Shown here piece after piece: positions 10,643 through 21,106 of a DNA stretch of 64,000 bases. Source of the stretch: Franconibacter helveticus LMG 23732. Lineage in GTDB: Bacteria > Pseudomonadota > Gammaproteobacteria > Enterobacterales > Enterobacteriaceae. The position numbers were made by a program, and so were the translations under genes. Where the stretch lies: contig NZ_AWFX01000011.1 of the NCBI RefSeq assembly GCF_000463115.2, forward strand, positions 124,001-188,000, given 5' to 3'. Positions within the stretch are counted from its first letter, which is position 1. The number at the start of each line of letters is the position of its first letter. The notes below the pieces were generated by a model that had not been told where the DNA came from, searched no databases, and saw nothing but the letters and a program-made list of their open reading frames with translations.

Positions 10643-11299
10643 TCAGAAATCCGCAGGCGCGCGGAAGGTCATGGAAGAGCCGTAGGCGGGGTGAGTGATG
10701 GTCAGCGTTTCCGCATGCAGCAGCAGGCGGTCCGCGCGGGCGAACGCCTCCGGCGTGGCGTAAAATTTATCGCCGAGGATCGGGTGACCCAGCGCCATCA
10801 TATGTACGCGCAGCTGGTGAGAACGCCCGGTTATCGGTTTCAACAGCACGCGGGCGGTGTTATCCGCCGCATACTCCAGCACTTCATATTCCGTTTGCGC
10901 CGCTTTTCCGGTTTCATGACAGACTTTCTGTTTTGGCCGGTTCGGCCAGTCGCAAATCAGCGGTAAATCCACCAACCCTTCTTCGTTTGCCGGGTGGCCC
11001 CACACTCGCGCGACATACTGCTTTTTCGGTTCGCGCTCGCGAAACTGCCGCTTAAGCTCGCGCTCCGCCGCTTTGGTGAGGGCAACCACAAGCACTCCGC
11101 TGGTTGCCATATCCAGACGATGCACGGATTCCGCCCGTGGGAAGTCGCGCTGAATGCGCGTCATCACGCTGTCTTTATGCTCTTCGAGCCGGCCCGGCAC
11201 GGAGAGCAGGCCGCTCGGTTTGTTGACCACCATGATATGGTCATCCTGATAAAGGATGACCAGCCAGGGTTCCTGCGGCGGATGATAAAATTCCAGCAT
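10643..11299 (-). CDS. rluA: Dual-specificity 23S rRNA/tRNA pseudouridine synthase RluA
   Basis: Makes pseudouridine 746 of 23S rRNA and 32 of several tRNAs. The catalytic Asp63 sits in HRLD (60-63) and the family blocks VVNKPSGLLSVPGR and GRSHQLRVHM are intact. The 218-residue sequence starts MLEFYHPPQEP, slightly different from the E. coli N-terminus, but the rest aligns end to end. It lies 13 bases after rapA and is probably cotranscribed. Confidence 0.97.
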   Translation of the reverse strand: MLEFYHPPQEPWLVILYQDDHIMVVNKPSGLLSVPGRLEEHKDSVMTRIQRDFPRAESVHRLDMATSGVLVVALTKAAERELKRQFREREPKKQYVARVWGHPANEEGLVDLPLICDWPNRPKQKVCHETGKAAQTEYEVLEYAADNTARVLLKPITGRSHQLRVHMMALGHPILGDKFYATPEAFARADRLLLHAETLTITHPAYGSSMTFRAPADF

Positions 11300-11312
11300 C
11301 GTCCGGCTCCGG

Positions 11313-14219
11313 TTATTGATGCGTCACGACGATAAGACGCAGCGCGTCCAGACGCCAGCTCGCCTCATTAAGGCTCTCCAGCACCTGCTGGCGGTTGGTC
11401 TCAATAGCGCTCAGCTCGTCATCGCGAATGTTCGGGTTAACCGCGCGCAGCGCTTCCAGACGGGACAGCTCAGCAGACAGTTTTTCATCCGCTTCGTCGC
11501 GCGCCGCAGCAATCAGCGCCTGCGCCGCTTTCTCTACCTGACCTTCCGCCAGTTGCAAAATGGCATGCACATCCTGCTGAACGGCGTTAACCAGTTTGCT
11601 GCCGGTATGGCGGTTTACGGCGCTTAGCTGGCGGTTAAAGCTTTCAAACTCTACCTGTGAAGCGAGGTTAGTGCCGTTTTTATCCATCAGCATGCGCACC
11701 GGCGTCGGCGGCAGGAAACGGTTAAGCTGTAACTGCTTCGGCGCTTTAGCCTCAACCACATACATCAGCTCAACCAGCAGCGTGCCGACGGGCAGCGCTT
11801 TGTTCTTCAGCAGTGAAATAGCGCTGCTGCCCGTATCGCCGGAGAGGATAAGATCCAGGCCGTTGCGAATAAGCGGGTGCTCCCAGGTAATGAACTGCGC
11901 ATCTTCGCGGGAAAGGGCCACGTCGCGGTTGAAGGTGATGGTGCAGCCATCTTCCGGCAGACCGGGGAAATCCGGCACCAGCATATGGTCGGACGGCGTC
12001 AGCACAATCATGTGCTCGCCGCGGTCGTCCTGGTTGATGCCGATAATATCAAACAGGTTCATGGCGAAATTCACCAGCCCGGTGTCGTTATCCTGCCCGG
12101 CGATCTCGTCCGCCAGACGCTGCGCTTTTTCACCGCCGTTGGAGTGGATTTCCAGCAGGCGGTCGCGGCCTTGCTCCAGTTGCGCTTTCAGCGCTTCATG
12201 TTGTTCGCGGCAAGCTTTAATGAGTTCATCAAAACCTTCTGTGTTTTCCGGCGCGGCGAGATAGCCAATCAGCTGCTCATAGACGCTGTCGTAAATGGCG
12301 CGCCCGGTCGGGCAGGTGTGCTCGAATGCATCCAGCCCTTCGTGATACCAGCGCACCAGAACCGACTGCGAGGTTTTTTCCAGGTAAGGCACATGGATCT
12401 GGATGTCATGCATCTGGCCGATACGATCCAGACGGCCGATACGCTGTTCAAGCAGGTCCGGGTTAAACGGCAGGTCGAACATCACCAGCTGGCTGGCGAA
12501 CTGGAAGTTGCGGCCTTCAGAACCAATTTCCGAGCAGAGTAACACCTGCGCGCCGGTATCTTCTTCAGCAAACCACGCGGCGGCGCGGTCGCGCTCGATA
12601 ATCGACATGCCTTCGTGGAACACGGCGGCGCGAATGCCTTCACGCTCGCGCAGCACCTGCTCAAGCTGTAAAGCCGTTGCGGCTTTGGCGCAAATAACCA
12701 GCACTTTCTGCGAGCGATGGCTGGTGAGGTAGCCCATCAGCCATTCCACGCGCGGGTCGAAGTTCCACCAGGTGCCGGTGTCGCCTTCAAACTCCTGATA
12801 AATTTGCTCCGGGTAAAGCATATCGCGGGCGCGATCTTCCACCGGTTTGCGGGCGCCCATAATGCCAGACACTTTGATCGCCGTTTGATACTGGGTCGGC
12901 AGCGGCAGCTTGATGGTGTGCAGCTCACGCTTCGGAAAGCCTTTTACGCCGTTACGGGTATTACGGAACAGCACGCGGCTGGTGCCGTGGCGGTCCATCA
13001 GCATGTCGATAAGCTCGTGGCGCGCCTCTTCTGCGCCGTCGCGGTCGCTGTTGGCGGTTTGCAGCAGCGGCTCAATATCCTGTTCGCCAATCAGTTCGCT
13101 CAACATATTGAGCTCTTCATTGCTCAGTTTGTTGCCGGCAAGCAGCAAGGCCACGGCATCGGCCACCGGACGGTAGTTTTTCTGCTCTTCGACAAACTGG
13201 GCGAAGTCGTGAAAGCGGTTCGGATCAAGCAGGCGCAGGCGGGCGAAATGGCTTTCCATTCCCAGCTGTTCCGGCGTAGCGGTGAGCAGCAGTACGCCCG
13301 GCACCTGTTCCGCCAGCTGTTCAATCGCCTGGTACTCGCGGCTCGGCGCGCCTTCGCTCCAGACCAGGTGATGCGCTTCGTCCACCACCAGCAGATCCCA
13401 CTGCGCTTCGCACAGATGCTCCAGGCGTTGCTTGTTGCGGCGTACAAAATCAAGCGAACAGATAACCAGCTGTTCCGTATCGAACGGGTTGTCGGATTCA
13501 TGCTGCGCTTCGGTATAGCGTTCGTCGTCAAACAGAGCAAAGCGCAGGTTAAAGCGGCGCAGCATTTCTACCAGCCACTGGTGTTGCAGCGTTTCAGGCA
13601 CCACGATCAGCACGCGTTCAGCGGCGCCGGAGAGCAATTGCTGATGAATGATCATGCCCGCTTCGATGGTTTTACCCAGGCCCACTTCGTCTGCCAGCAA
13701 AACGCGCGGCGCATGGCGGCGGCCCACGTCGTGGGCAATATTAAGCTGGTGAGGGATCAGGTTGGTGCGCTGGCCGCGCAGGCCGCTCCACGGCATGCGG
13801 TACTGCTCGCTCTGGTATTTGCGGGCGCGATAGCGCAGGGCAAAGCGATCCATACGATCAAGCTGGCCGGCGAACAGGCGATCCTGCGGCTTGCTGAACA
13901 CCAGTTTGCTGTCGAGCAGTACTTCGCGCAGCATGACGTCCGCTTCCTGGGTATCCAGACGAGTGCCGATATAGGCCAGAAGGCCGTTCTCTTCCTTTAC
14001 TTCATCCACTTTCAACTGCCAGCCTTCGTGGCTAGTCACGGTGTCGCCCGGGTTAAACATAACGCGGGTGATAGGGGAGTCATTTCGGGCATACAGACGA
14101 TTTTCACCGGTAGCCGGGAAAAGCAGGGTAACCATGCGGGCGTCGATCGCCACCACGGTGCCCAGTCCCAGTTCGCTTTCCGTATCGCTGATCCAGCGTT
14201 GACCAAGTGTAAAAGGCAT
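11313..14219 (-). CDS. rapA: RapA, RNA polymerase-associated Swi2/Snf2 ATPase
   Basis: Binds RNA polymerase and recycles it after termination, using ATP. The 968 residues show an N-terminal pair of Tudor-like folds, the Walker A loop DEVGLGKT (177-184), the DEAH box (280-283) and the helicase C block [14 protein letters not shown] with [11 protein letters not shown]. Length is the same as in E. coli. A 133-base spacer separates it from polB. Confidence 0.98.
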   Translation of the reverse strand: MPFTLGQRWISDTESELGLGTVVAIDARMVTLLFPATGENRLYARNDSPITRVMFNPGDTVTSHEGWQLKVDEVKEENGLLAYIGTRLDTQEADVMLREVLLDSKLVFSKPQDRLFAGQLDRMDRFALRYRARKYQSEQYRMPWSGLRGQRTNLIPHQLNIAHDVGRRHAPRVLLADEVGLGKTIEAGMIIHQQLLSGAAERVLIVVPETLQHQWLVEMLRRFNLRFALFDDERYTEAQHESDNPFDTEQLVICSLDFVRRNKQRLEHLCEAQWDLLVVDEAHHLVWSEGAPSREYQAIEQLAEQVPGVLLLTATPEQLGMESHFARLRLLDPNRFHDFAQFVEEQKNYRPVADAVALLLAGNKLSNEELNMLSELIGEQDIEPLLQTANSDRDGAEEARHELIDMLMDRHGTSRVLFRNTRNGVKGFPKRELHTIKLPLPTQYQTAIKVSGIMGARKPVEDRARDMLYPEQIYQEFEGDTGTWWNFDPRVEWLMGYLTSHRSQKVLVICAKAATALQLEQVLREREGIRAAVFHEGMSIIERDRAAAWFAEEDTGAQVLLCSEIGSEGRNFQFASQLVMFDLPFNPDLLEQRIGRLDRIGQMHDIQIHVPYLEKTSQSVLVRWYHEGLDAFEHTCPTGRAIYDSVYEQLIGYLAAPENTEGFDELIKACREQHEALKAQLEQGRDRLLEIHSNGGEKAQRLADEIAGQDNDTGLVNFAMNLFDIIGINQDDRGEHMIVLTPSDHMLVPDFPGLPEDGCTITFNRDVALSREDAQFITWEHPLIRNGLDLILSGDTGSSAISLLKNKALPVGTLLVELMYVVEAKAPKQLQLNRFLPPTPVRMLMDKNGTNLASQVEFESFNRQLSAVNRHTGSKLVNAVQQDVHAILQLAEGQVEKAAQALIAAARDEADEKLSAELSRLEALRAVNPNIRDDELSAIETNRQQVLESLNEASWRLDALRLIVVTHQ

Positions 14220-14265
14220 ATATCGGCTCTATTCTCGTTACAAATTTGCAGGCAATAGTATGACT

Positions 14266-14285
14266 CCCGCCTGCGAGGAGGCGGG
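14266..14285 (-). other. Strong hairpin between polB and rapA
   Basis: CCCGCCT / AGGCGGG with the loop GCGAGG lies 47-66 bases before rapA. On the minus strand no T run follows, so it may be a polB terminator of weak type or a structure in the rapA leader or promoter. A possible -10 (TACTAT) lies just downstream. Confidence 0.4.
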
Positions 14286-14352
14286 GGGTCGGGATTGGGT
14301 ACAGTTTTGGAAAGGGCGCTATGGTACTGGATGGCAACGCGTTCGTCACCTG

Positions 14353-16713
14353 TCAAAATAGCCCTAACTGACCCGTCATGAGTGTAGCAAAGTCATCTTC
14401 AAGGAAAGGCAAAATGCCGTCCGCTACGGGCTGAAGCTGTTTTTCCAGATAGTGGTCGTAATCAAGCGGCGAACGTTGATAATCGACCGGCTCCGGGCCG
14501 CTGGTGGTCCAGACATATTTAATCGTGCCGCGGTTTTGATACTGCGCCGGACGCCCACGCTTAAGGTTTTCTTCATCGGCAAGCCTTGCGGCGCGCACAT
14601 GCGGCGGCACGTTACGCTGATACTCAGCCAGCGGGCGGCGCAGCCGTTTACGGTAGACCAGCTGCTCATCCAGCTCGCCGGCCATCAGCTTCGCAATCGT
14701 GTCACGTACGAAATCCTGATAAGGCTCGTTGCGGAAAATTCGCAGGTATAAGCTTTGCTGAAACTGTTGGGCAAGCGGCGTCCAGTCGGTGCGCACTGTC
14801 TCCAGCCCCTTAAAAACCATGCGCTGGCTTTCGCCTTCCTGTATCAACCCGGCGTAGCGTTTTTTGCTGCCCAGCTCCGCGCCGCGAATGGTCGGCATGA
14901 GAAAGCGGCAAAAATGCGTCTCGAATTCCAGTTCCAGCGCGCTGGTTACCCCCATTGACGCATGCAGATGGCTTTTCCACCAGGCATTAACATGCTCTAC
15001 CAGCTGCTGGCCGATACGCGCCGCTTCTGCTTCGCTGTGCGGCGTTTTAAGCCAGACGAAGGTGGAATCCGTATCGCCATAAATGACTTCATAGCCTTGC
15101 GTTTCTATCAGTTCGCGGGTCTGGCGCATAATTTCATGGCCGCGCAGGGTAATAGAAGAGGCGAGCCGCGGGTCGAAGAAGCGGCAGGCGCTGGTGCCAA
15201 GGACGCCGTAAAAGGCGTTCATGATGATTTTCAGCGCCTGGGAGAGGGGTTTGTTGCCCTGACGCTTCGCCGCTTCGCGCCCCTGCCAGATTTGCGTCAC
15301 AATCTCCGGCAGGCAGTGCGTTTCCCGTGAAAAAAAGGCGCCGAGAAACCCTTCCACGCTCGCCTGCGCATCGGGGCGGGCCATGCCTTCCGCAAGCCCC
15401 ACCGGGTCGATTAAAAAGGTGCGGATAATGGACGGGTAAAGGCTTTTGTAATCCAGCACCAGCACCGAGTCATACAAGCCCGGGCGAGAGTCCATGACGT
15501 AACCGCCAGGGCTCGCCTGCGGCGGCACATCGCCATGATTCGGGGCGACATAGCCTGCGCGATGCATGCGCGGGAAATAGAGATGGCTGAAGGCGGCCAC
15601 CGAGCCGCCGTGGCGGTCGGCTGGCAGGCCGTTCACCGTGGCGCGCTCCAGTAAAAAAGGCATCAGCTCGGTTTTCTGGAAGATGCGCGTCACCAGCTCG
15701 CAATCTTTCAGGTTATAGGTGGCAAGCGCCGGTTTATCTTCGGCGAAGCGGCGGTTAATTTCCGCCATGCGGTGCCACGGGTCGTCTATCGCCTTGCCTT
15801 CGCCAAGCAATTCTTGTGAAACGGATTCCAGCGAAAAAGAAGAAAAGTTCCAGAAAGCGGATTTCAGCGCGTCGATGCCGTCGATAATCAGCCGTCCTGC
15901 GGCCTGAGCAAAGAAAACGCCGTTTTTGTAACCGTGCTCGCGCCATTCAAGCTCGCTGTTGCCGCGCCCAAGGCGCAGCGGCACGCCGTAACGCTCGGCA
16001 TGTTTTTGCAGCATGCGCAGATCAAACTGCACCACGTTCCAGCCTATTAATACGTCGGGATCGTGCTGCGCAAACCAGGCGTTAAGTTTTTCAAGCAGCT
16101 GCGCACGGCCCGCCACATATTCCAGCTGAAAATCCAGGGCGCTGGCGTCGCCGTTTTCCGGCCCCAGCATGTAGACCACGCGCTGGCCGCACCCCTCAAG
16201 CCCGATGCAGTAAAGCTCGCCGTGGCGGTTAGTTTCAATATCCAGCGACACCCACTTCAGCGGCGGGCGATAGTGCGGGCTGGGTTTCAGGCGAGCGTTA
16301 ATTAACATCCCGCCCTGCGGTTCGCCGCTTACCCAGACCGGCGCGGTAATAAAACGCTCCATTAAAAAGCGCTCCGGCGGGCGCACGTCGGCTTCATAAA
16401 GCGTCACGCCGTTTTCCCGAAGCAGCTTTTCGAGCCGCATCAACTGGCGGTGAGAACGGCAGTAAAGGCCGCAAACGGGCTGGCGATGAAAATCTTTAAG
16501 AGTCAGCGGCGCAAGGCGCGCATCGCTTTCGTTGGCCAGCAGTCGCTGCGCCTGGGGGCGCTGGGATTCAGGAATAAACGCCACGGACTCCTGCGGCGGC
16601 AGGCGAACCTTCAGCGGGCCGTCGTCGGTCGCCAGCCAGAACTCCACTTCCGTACCCTGCGTGCTATCCCGCCAGTGGCGGGTCAATATAAAACCCTGAC
16701 GCGCTTCAGACAC
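14353..16713 (-). CDS. polB: DNA polymerase II
   Basis: SOS-induced family B polymerase for replication restart and lesion bypass. Visible blocks in order: exonuclease I ([11 protein letters not shown]), exonuclease II ([12 protein letters not shown]), polymerase motif A ([10 protein letters not shown]), motif B ([12 protein letters not shown]) and motif C (YGDTDSTF). The C-terminal GQLGLF is the beta-clamp binding peptide. The start is GTG at 16713 with AGGAAAG five bases upstream. Length 786. A LexA box lies 57 bases upstream, in the spacer to araD. Confidence 0.98.
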   Translation of the reverse strand: MSEARQGFILTRHWRDSTQGTEVEFWLATDDGPLKVRLPPQESVAFIPESQRPQAQRLLANESDARLAPLTLKDFHRQPVCGLYCRSHRQLMRLEKLLRENGVTLYEADVRPPERFLMERFITAPVWVSGEPQGGMLINARLKPSPHYRPPLKWVSLDIETNRHGELYCIGLEGCGQRVVYMLGPENGDASALDFQLEYVAGRAQLLEKLNAWFAQHDPDVLIGWNVVQFDLRMLQKHAERYGVPLRLGRGNSELEWREHGYKNGVFFAQAAGRLIIDGIDALKSAFWNFSSFSLESVSQELLGEGKAIDDPWHRMAEINRRFAEDKPALATYNLKDCELVTRIFQKTELMPFLLERATVNGLPADRHGGSVAAFSHLYFPRMHRAGYVAPNHGDVPPQASPGGYVMDSRPGLYDSVLVLDYKSLYPSIIRTFLIDPVGLAEGMARPDAQASVEGFLGAFFSRETHCLPEIVTQIWQGREAAKRQGNKPLSQALKIIMNAFYGVLGTSACRFFDPRLASSITLRGHEIMRQTRELIETQGYEVIYGDTDSTFVWLKTPHSEAEAARIGQQLVEHVNAWWKSHLHASMGVTSALELEFETHFCRFLMPTIRGAELGSKKRYAGLIQEGESQRMVFKGLETVRTDWTPLAQQFQQSLYLRIFRNEPYQDFVRDTIAKLMAGELDEQLVYRKRLRRPLAEYQRNVPPHVRAARLADEENLKRGRPAQYQNRGTIKYVWTTSGPEPVDYQRSPLDYDHYLEKQLQPVADGILPFLEDDFATLMTGQLGLF

Positions 16714-16725
16714 ACCGCTTTCCTG

Positions 16726-16758
16726 AACAAAAAACCAGGCCTGATTATAGCCTGGTTT
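16726..16758 (-). terminator. araBAD operon terminator
   Basis: On the minus strand AAACCAGGC and GCCTGGTTT pair over nine bases with a nine-base loop, followed by a T run (TTTTTTGTT). It stands 30 bases after the araD stop. The same DNA is the polB promoter and leader. Confidence 0.88.
16745..16750 (-). promoter_or_regulatory. polB -10 element inside the araBAD terminator loop
   Basis: On the minus strand a perfect TATAAT sits mainly in the loop of the araBAD terminator hairpin, 32 bases before the polB GTG. The -35 region at normal spacing matches poorly and falls at the edge of the LexA box, as expected for a LexA-blocked promoter. Confidence 0.65.
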
Positions 16759-16767
16759 GGGTGGTGT

Positions 16768-16787
16768 TGCTGGTGTTTTATACAGTG
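16768..16787 (-). promoter_or_regulatory. LexA box upstream of polB
   Basis: Minus strand CACTGTATAAAACACCAGCA carries CTG-N10-CAG with the usual AT-rich centre, the SOS operator pattern. Its position just downstream of the araD stop matches polB in E. coli. Confidence 0.85.
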
Positions 16788-17483
16788 CTATTGCCCGTAA
16801 TAGGCTTTTGCCCCGTGCTTGCGCAGGTAATGTTTATCCAGCAGCGTTTGCTGCATATCCGGCAGTTGCGGGGCAAGCTGGCGGCAGAAAATGCCCATAT
16901 AGGCGACCTCTTCCAGCACGATAGCGTTATGCACCGCGTCTGAGGCGTCTTTACCCCAGGCGAAAGGCCCATGGGAATGCACCAGCACGCCGGGCATCTG
17001 CGCGGGATCGATTCCCTTTTCACGGAACGTCTCGGCAATCACCACGCCGGTTTCCCACTCATATTCACCGTTAATTTCCGCATCGGTCATTTTGCGGGTG
17101 CAGGGGATCGCGCCGTAGAAATAGTCGGCATGGGTCGTGCCCGTCGCCGGAATCGACTGACCCGCCTGCGCCCAGATAGTGGCGTGACGAGAATGGGTAT
17201 GCACAATGCCGCCAATGGTGGGGAACTGTTGGTAAAGCAGGCGGTGCGTCGGCGTATCTGACGAAGGCTTTTTGGTGCCTTCCACCACTTCGCCGGTTTC
17301 GATGCTGACAACCACCATATCTTCAGCGGTCATTACGGTGTAATCAACGCCCGACGGCTTGATAATGAAAACGCCGCGTTCGCGATCGACAGCGCTGACG
17401 TTGCCCCAGGTAAGCGTGACCAGATTATGTTTCGGCAGCGCCAGGTTCGCTTCCAGCACCTGACGTTTTAACTCTTCCAGCAT
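16788..17483 (-). CDS. araD: L-ribulose-5-phosphate 4-epimerase
   Basis: Converts L-ribulose-5-phosphate to D-xylulose-5-phosphate, the last araBAD step. A class II aldolase fold with the zinc histidines His95 and His97 (HTHSRH) and His171 (HSHGPFAWG), as in E. coli. 231 residues. GGAGG precedes the ATG. It is separated from araA by 57 bases that include a terminator-like hairpin, so its level may be set lower than araB and araA. Confidence 0.98.
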   Translation of the reverse strand: MLEELKRQVLEANLALPKHNLVTLTWGNVSAVDRERGVFIIKPSGVDYTVMTAEDMVVVSIETGEVVEGTKKPSSDTPTHRLLYQQFPTIGGIVHTHSRHATIWAQAGQSIPATGTTHADYFYGAIPCTRKMTDAEINGEYEWETGVVIAETFREKGIDPAQMPGVLVHSHGPFAWGKDASDAVHNAIVLEEVAYMGIFCRQLAPQLPDMQQTLLDKHYLRKHGAKAYYGQ

Positions 17484-17500
17484 CCTGAACCTCCAGATAA

Positions 17501-17529
17501 AAAAGAGGGCCAGCCCTTGCGAGCTGGCC
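17501..17529 (-). terminator. Terminator-like hairpin between araA and araD
   Basis: On the minus strand GGCCAGC and GCTGGCC pair around an eight-base loop and are followed by CTCTTTTTTA. It begins 12 bases after the araA stop and ends just before the araD ribosome-binding site. It looks like an intrinsic terminator that must leak for araD to be made. Confidence 0.7.
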
Positions 17530-17540
17530 GAACCCTGTTT

Positions 17541-19043
17541 TTACCGTTTGAAACCGTAGTAAACCTCGTTCCAGCGCAGCGCGTCTTTAAAAGCGGGCAG
17601 GCGAGTGTCGTTATCGATAACCGCAATCTCAATGTTATGCAGCTCAGCGAACTGGCGCATGTCGTTGAGATCCAGCGCCTGGCTGAAAACAGTGTGGTGC
17701 GCGCCGCCAGCGAGTATCCACGCCTCGGAGGCGGTCGGCAGATCCGGCTGCGCTTTCCACAGCGCGTTGGCTACCGGCAGCTTCGGCAATGAATGCGGCG
17801 CTTTCACCGCGTCGACGCAGTTAACCAGCAGGCGGAAGCGATCGCCCAGATCGATAAGGCTGGCGTTGATGGCAGGCCCGGTGGTGGTGGAGAAAATCAG
17901 GCGCGCCGGATCCGCTTTGCCGCCAATGCCGAGGTACTGCACGTCGAGGATCGGTTTTTCATCGGTGGCGATAGTCGGGCAGACTTCCAGCATGTGGGAG
18001 CCCAGCACCATGTCGTTGCCCGATTCGAAGTTATAGGTGTAGTCCTCCATAAAGGAGGTGCCGCCATGCAGGCCAGTGGACATCACTTTCATGATGCGAA
18101 GCAGGGCGGCGGTTTTCCAGTCGCCTTCGCCGGCGAAGCCGTAGCCCTGTTGCATCAGGCGCTGCACCGCAAGCCCGGGAAGCTGTTTTAAGCCGTGTAA
18201 ATCTTCAAACGTGGTGGTGAAAGCGTGAAAGCCGCCCTGCTCCAGGAAGCGCTTCATGCCAAGCTCGATACGCGCCGCATCAATGACGTTCTGGCGCTTA
18301 TCGCCATTAATCTGCGCAGCAGGCGTGAGGCGATAGCTGCTTTCGTATTCGTCTACCAGCGCGCTGATGTCGCCTTCGCTGACGTCATTCACTACTGCGA
18401 CCAGGTCGCCGACGCCCCAGGTGTTGACCGAGAAGCCGAACCTGATCTGCGCGGCCACTTTATCCCCTTCGGTAACAGCCACTTCGCGCATGTTGTCGCC
18501 AAAGCGCGCCACTTTCAGGTGACGGGTATCCTGTTTAGATACCGCCTGGCGCATCCAGGCGCCGATGCGTTTATGCGCTTCGCCATCCTGCCAGTGGCCG
18601 GTAACGACGCTGTGTTGCAACCGCATGCGGGCGCCGATGAAGCCGAACTCGCGGCCGCCGTGCGCGGTCTGGTTCAGGTTCATAAAGTCCATGTCGATGC
18701 TGTCCCACGGAATTTGCGCATTAAACTGGGTGTGGAATTGCAGCAGCGGCTTGGTCAGGATAGAGAGACCGTTGATCCACATCTTGGCGGGCGAGAATGT
18801 GTGCAGCCATACCACCATCCCCGCGCATTTATCGTCGTAGTTGGCATCGCGGCAGATGTCGGTGATTTGATCCGGCGTGGTGCCGAGCGGCTTCAATACC
18901 AGCTTGCAGGGCAATTTCGCTTCCGCGTTCAGCGCATTCACTACCTGTTCCGCCTGCTGATTCACCTGGCGCAGCGCTTCGGGGCCATACAGATGCTGGC
19001 TGCCAATTACAAACCACACTTCATACTGGTCGAAAATAGTCAT
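17541..19043 (-). CDS. araA: L-arabinose isomerase
   Basis: Interconverts L-arabinose and L-ribulose. I choose the ATG at 19043 ([11 protein letters not shown]): AAGGA lies seven bases before it, and only one base before the in-frame ATG at 19049, and the resulting 500 residues equal the E. coli length. Conserved blocks include [35 protein letters not shown] and LEVCP. It follows araB by about ten bases. Confidence 0.97.
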   Translation of the reverse strand: MTIFDQYEVWFVIGSQHLYGPEALRQVNQQAEQVVNALNAEAKLPCKLVLKPLGTTPDQITDICRDANYDDKCAGMVVWLHTFSPAKMWINGLSILTKPLLQFHTQFNAQIPWDSIDMDFMNLNQTAHGGREFGFIGARMRLQHSVVTGHWQDGEAHKRIGAWMRQAVSKQDTRHLKVARFGDNMREVAVTEGDKVAAQIRFGFSVNTWGVGDLVAVVNDVSEGDISALVDEYESSYRLTPAAQINGDKRQNVIDAARIELGMKRFLEQGGFHAFTTTFEDLHGLKQLPGLAVQRLMQQGYGFAGEGDWKTAALLRIMKVMSTGLHGGTSFMEDYTYNFESGNDMVLGSHMLEVCPTIATDEKPILDVQYLGIGGKADPARLIFSTTTGPAINASLIDLGDRFRLLVNCVDAVKAPHSLPKLPVANALWKAQPDLPTASEAWILAGGAHHTVFSQALDLNDMRQFAELHNIEIAVIDNDTRLPAFKDALRWNEVYYGFKR

Positions 19044-19053
19044 CGTCATATCC

Positions 19054-20766
19054 TTAATGTGTCAGTGCTGCCTGGCCTTCGCTGTGGTTAGCGCTGCTGG
19101 CCGGTAGTGAAGGGAGATAGTGTTGTTCCGCGCTGGCGGACCACTGCTGATAGCGGCGGTAAAGCTGCTCAAAGCGGGCGGCGCGTTCCGGGATTGGCTG
19201 TAGCGTGTTTTCGATGCGGCTGGCCATCGCCTGCTGCGCGGCGGGAATATCCGGGTGAACGCCTGCGGCGACAGCGGCGAAAATCGCGGCGCCCAGCGCG
19301 CAGCATTGATCGGAGGCGACAATCTGTAGCGGACGGTTCAGCACGTCGCAGCAAACCTGCATGATCACCGGGTTTTTGCGCGCAATGCCGCCCAGCGCCA
19401 TCACGTTATTCACCGCAATGCCCTGTTCGGTAAAGCACTCCATAATGGCGCGGGCGCCGAAGGCGGTAGCGGCAATCAGTCCGCCGAACAGCAGCGGCGC
19501 ATCGGTTGCGAGATTCAGGTCGGTAATCACGCCTTTCAGGCGCTGGTTGGCGTTCGGCGTACGGCGGCCGTTGAACCAGTCCAGAATGACCGGCAGGTGA
19601 TCGAGCGAAGGGTTTTTCGCCCAGGCTTCGGTAAGCGCAGGCAGTAGCTGTTTTTTGCTGGCAGCGATAGCCTCTTTCAGCGCTGGCTGCTGTTGCGCCA
19701 GCTGGTCAAGCGGCCAGCCAAGAAGACGGCCAAACCAGGCGTAGATATCGCCAAAGGCGGATTGCCCCGCTTCAAAGCCGATAAATTCCGGCACTACGCT
19801 GCCGTCTACCTGGCCGCAAATGCCTTTCACAGCGCGATCGCCTACGCTCGGTTTATCCGCAGTGAGAATGTCGCAAGTGGAGGTGCCGATAACTTTTACC
19901 AGCGTATTGGGCTGAGCGCCGGCGCCGACGGCGCCCATATGGCAGTCAAACGCGCCGCCGGAAATCACCACGCTCTGCGCCAGGCCCAGACGCGCCGCCC
20001 ATTCCGGGCTGAGGTTGCCCACCGGAATATCCGCAGTCCAGGTCTCGGTGAACATCGGGTAATCGAGGTGCTGATTGATAATAGGGTCGAGTTCGTCGAA
20101 GAAACTGGCAGGCGGCAGGCCGCCCCAGCTTTCATGCCACAGCGATTTATGCCCGGCGCTGCATCGGCCGCGGCGAATATCCGCCGGGCGGGTAGTGCCG
20201 GAGAGCAGGGCGGGCACCCAGTCGCACAGTTCAATCCAGGAGACCGCCGCCTGCGCGACGGCGCTGTCTTCCCGCGTCACGTGCAGGATTTTGGCCCAGA
20301 ACCATTCGCTGGAATAAATGCCGCCGATATAGCGTGAATAATCCACTTTATCCGGCTGGTGGCACAGGCGCGTAATCGCTTCGGCCTCTTCAACCGCCGT
20401 GTGATCTTTCCACAGCACGAACATCGCGTTGGGGTTATCGGCAAACTGCGGGTTAAGCGCCAGTACGTTGCCCTGCGCGTCAATCGGCGCCGGGGTGGAG
20501 CCGGTTGAATCGACGCCAATGCCGACCACGTCGGCGCGCTGCGCTTCACTCAGTTGCGCCAGCACCGCCTTCAGCGCTGCTTCCATCGACTCGATGTAAT
20601 CCAGCGGATGATGACGAAACCGGTTATGGGCGGCGTCGCAATAGCGGCCTTCCTGCCAGCGAGGATACCACTCAACCTGGGTGGCGAGCTCGGCGCCGCT
20701 GGCGCAATCCACCGCCAGCGCGCGCACTGAATCACTGCCGAAATCAAGTCCCAGCGCAATAGCCAT
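19054..20766 (-). CDS. araB: L-ribulokinase
   Basis: Phosphorylates L-ribulose with ATP; FGGY carbohydrate kinase family. The phosphate-1 loop [15 protein letters not shown] opens the protein, and [15 protein letters not shown] and the C-terminal [12 protein letters not shown]-type ATP-binding block follow. I use the ATG at 20766 ([10 protein letters not shown]), preceded by GGAG at good spacing; an upstream start would add 13 residues that the family lacks. About 570 residues. First gene of araBAD. Confidence 0.97.
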   Translation of the reverse strand: MAIALGLDFGSDSVRALAVDCASGAELATQVEWYPRWQEGRYCDAAHNRFRHHPLDYIESMEAALKAVLAQLSEAQRADVVGIGVDSTGSTPAPIDAQGNVLALNPQFADNPNAMFVLWKDHTAVEEAEAITRLCHQPDKVDYSRYIGGIYSSEWFWAKILHVTREDSAVAQAAVSWIELCDWVPALLSGTTRPADIRRGRCSAGHKSLWHESWGGLPPASFFDELDPIINQHLDYPMFTETWTADIPVGNLSPEWAARLGLAQSVVISGGAFDCHMGAVGAGAQPNTLVKVIGTSTCDILTADKPSVGDRAVKGICGQVDGSVVPEFIGFEAGQSAFGDIYAWFGRLLGWPLDQLAQQQPALKEAIAASKKQLLPALTEAWAKNPSLDHLPVILDWFNGRRTPNANQRLKGVITDLNLATDAPLLFGGLIAATAFGARAIMECFTEQGIAVNNVMALGGIARKNPVIMQVCCDVLNRPLQIVASDQCCALGAAIFAAVAAGVHPDIPAAQQAMASRIENTLQPIPERAARFEQLYRRYQQWSASAEQHYLPSLPASSANHSEGQAALTH

Positions 20767-20801
20767 CTTCACACTCCGTGAGGTAAACAAACATGCAGTG
20801 A

Positions 20802-20831
20802 ACATTAGTTTTACGGGCAGAAAAGGGTCAG
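20802..20831 (-). promoter_or_regulatory. araBAD promoter
   Basis: -35 CTGACC (20826-20831) and -10 TAATGT (20802-20807) on the minus strand, 18-base spacing. They match E. coli pBAD (CTGACG, TACTGT) in position and spacing. The -35 overlaps araI2, as required for AraC activation. Confidence 0.85.
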
Positions 20832-20865
20832 GGTGGATCCGCTGAACTTATGGACTAAAATGCTA
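20828..20865 (-). promoter_or_regulatory. araI1 and araI2 AraC half-sites
   Basis: araI1 (20849-20865, minus TAGCATTTTAGTCCATA) fits the TAGC-N7-TCCATA AraC half-site. araI2 (20828-20844, CAGCGGATCCACCCTGA) matches the weaker E. coli araI2. They are four bases apart, the E. coli spacing for 21-base direct repeats. Confidence 0.88.
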
Positions 20866-20878
20866 TGGGTTGAGAAAT

Positions 20879-20894
20879 TGTGACGCCACGCAAA
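20879..20894 (-). promoter_or_regulatory. CRP site of the ara control region
   Basis: TGTGACGCCACGCAAA: a good left half TGTGA and a weak right half, 13 bases from araI1. Same place and nearly the same sequence as the E. coli araBAD/araC CRP site. Confidence 0.75.
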
Positions 20895-20903
20895 TTATCG
20901 ATG

Positions 20904-20932
20904 TGGACATTCCTGCCATGTTTATAGACACT
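20904..20932 (+). promoter_or_regulatory. araC promoter
   Basis: -35 TGGACA (20904-20909), 17-base spacer, -10 GACACT (20927-20932), the same unusual -10 as E. coli pC. The O1 half-sites that should lie nearby are not clear to me. Confidence 0.75.
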
Positions 20933-21060
20933 TTAGCCATCATTGAAAAAGCCTGATGTAACAGGCGCGACGGGATAAATTCTGTTATGGCGCGGCTTTA
21001 ACAACCCCGATAAGCTGAAGAAAAGGTAAGCAGAACGGCGAACGTCCCTCTGTTTGCTCA

Positions 21061-21077
21061 TATGGACAAATGGTTTC
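21061..21077 (+). promoter_or_regulatory. araO2 distal AraC half-site
   Basis: Minus-strand reading ends TTTGTCCATA, matching the conserved part of E. coli araO2. Its centre is about 212 bases from the centre of araI1, which preserves the DNA-loop length used for repression. It lies in the araC leader, 30 bases before the start codon. Confidence 0.75.
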
Positions 21078-21106
21078 CTTAAACTGGCTCTGGAGCACCG
21101 CTGACG

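Noticed and set aside
12717-14258. 513-codon open frame antisense to rapA
   Set aside because: A shadow of the GC-rich rapA codons; no ribosome-binding site, no recognisable domain, and rapA is certain.
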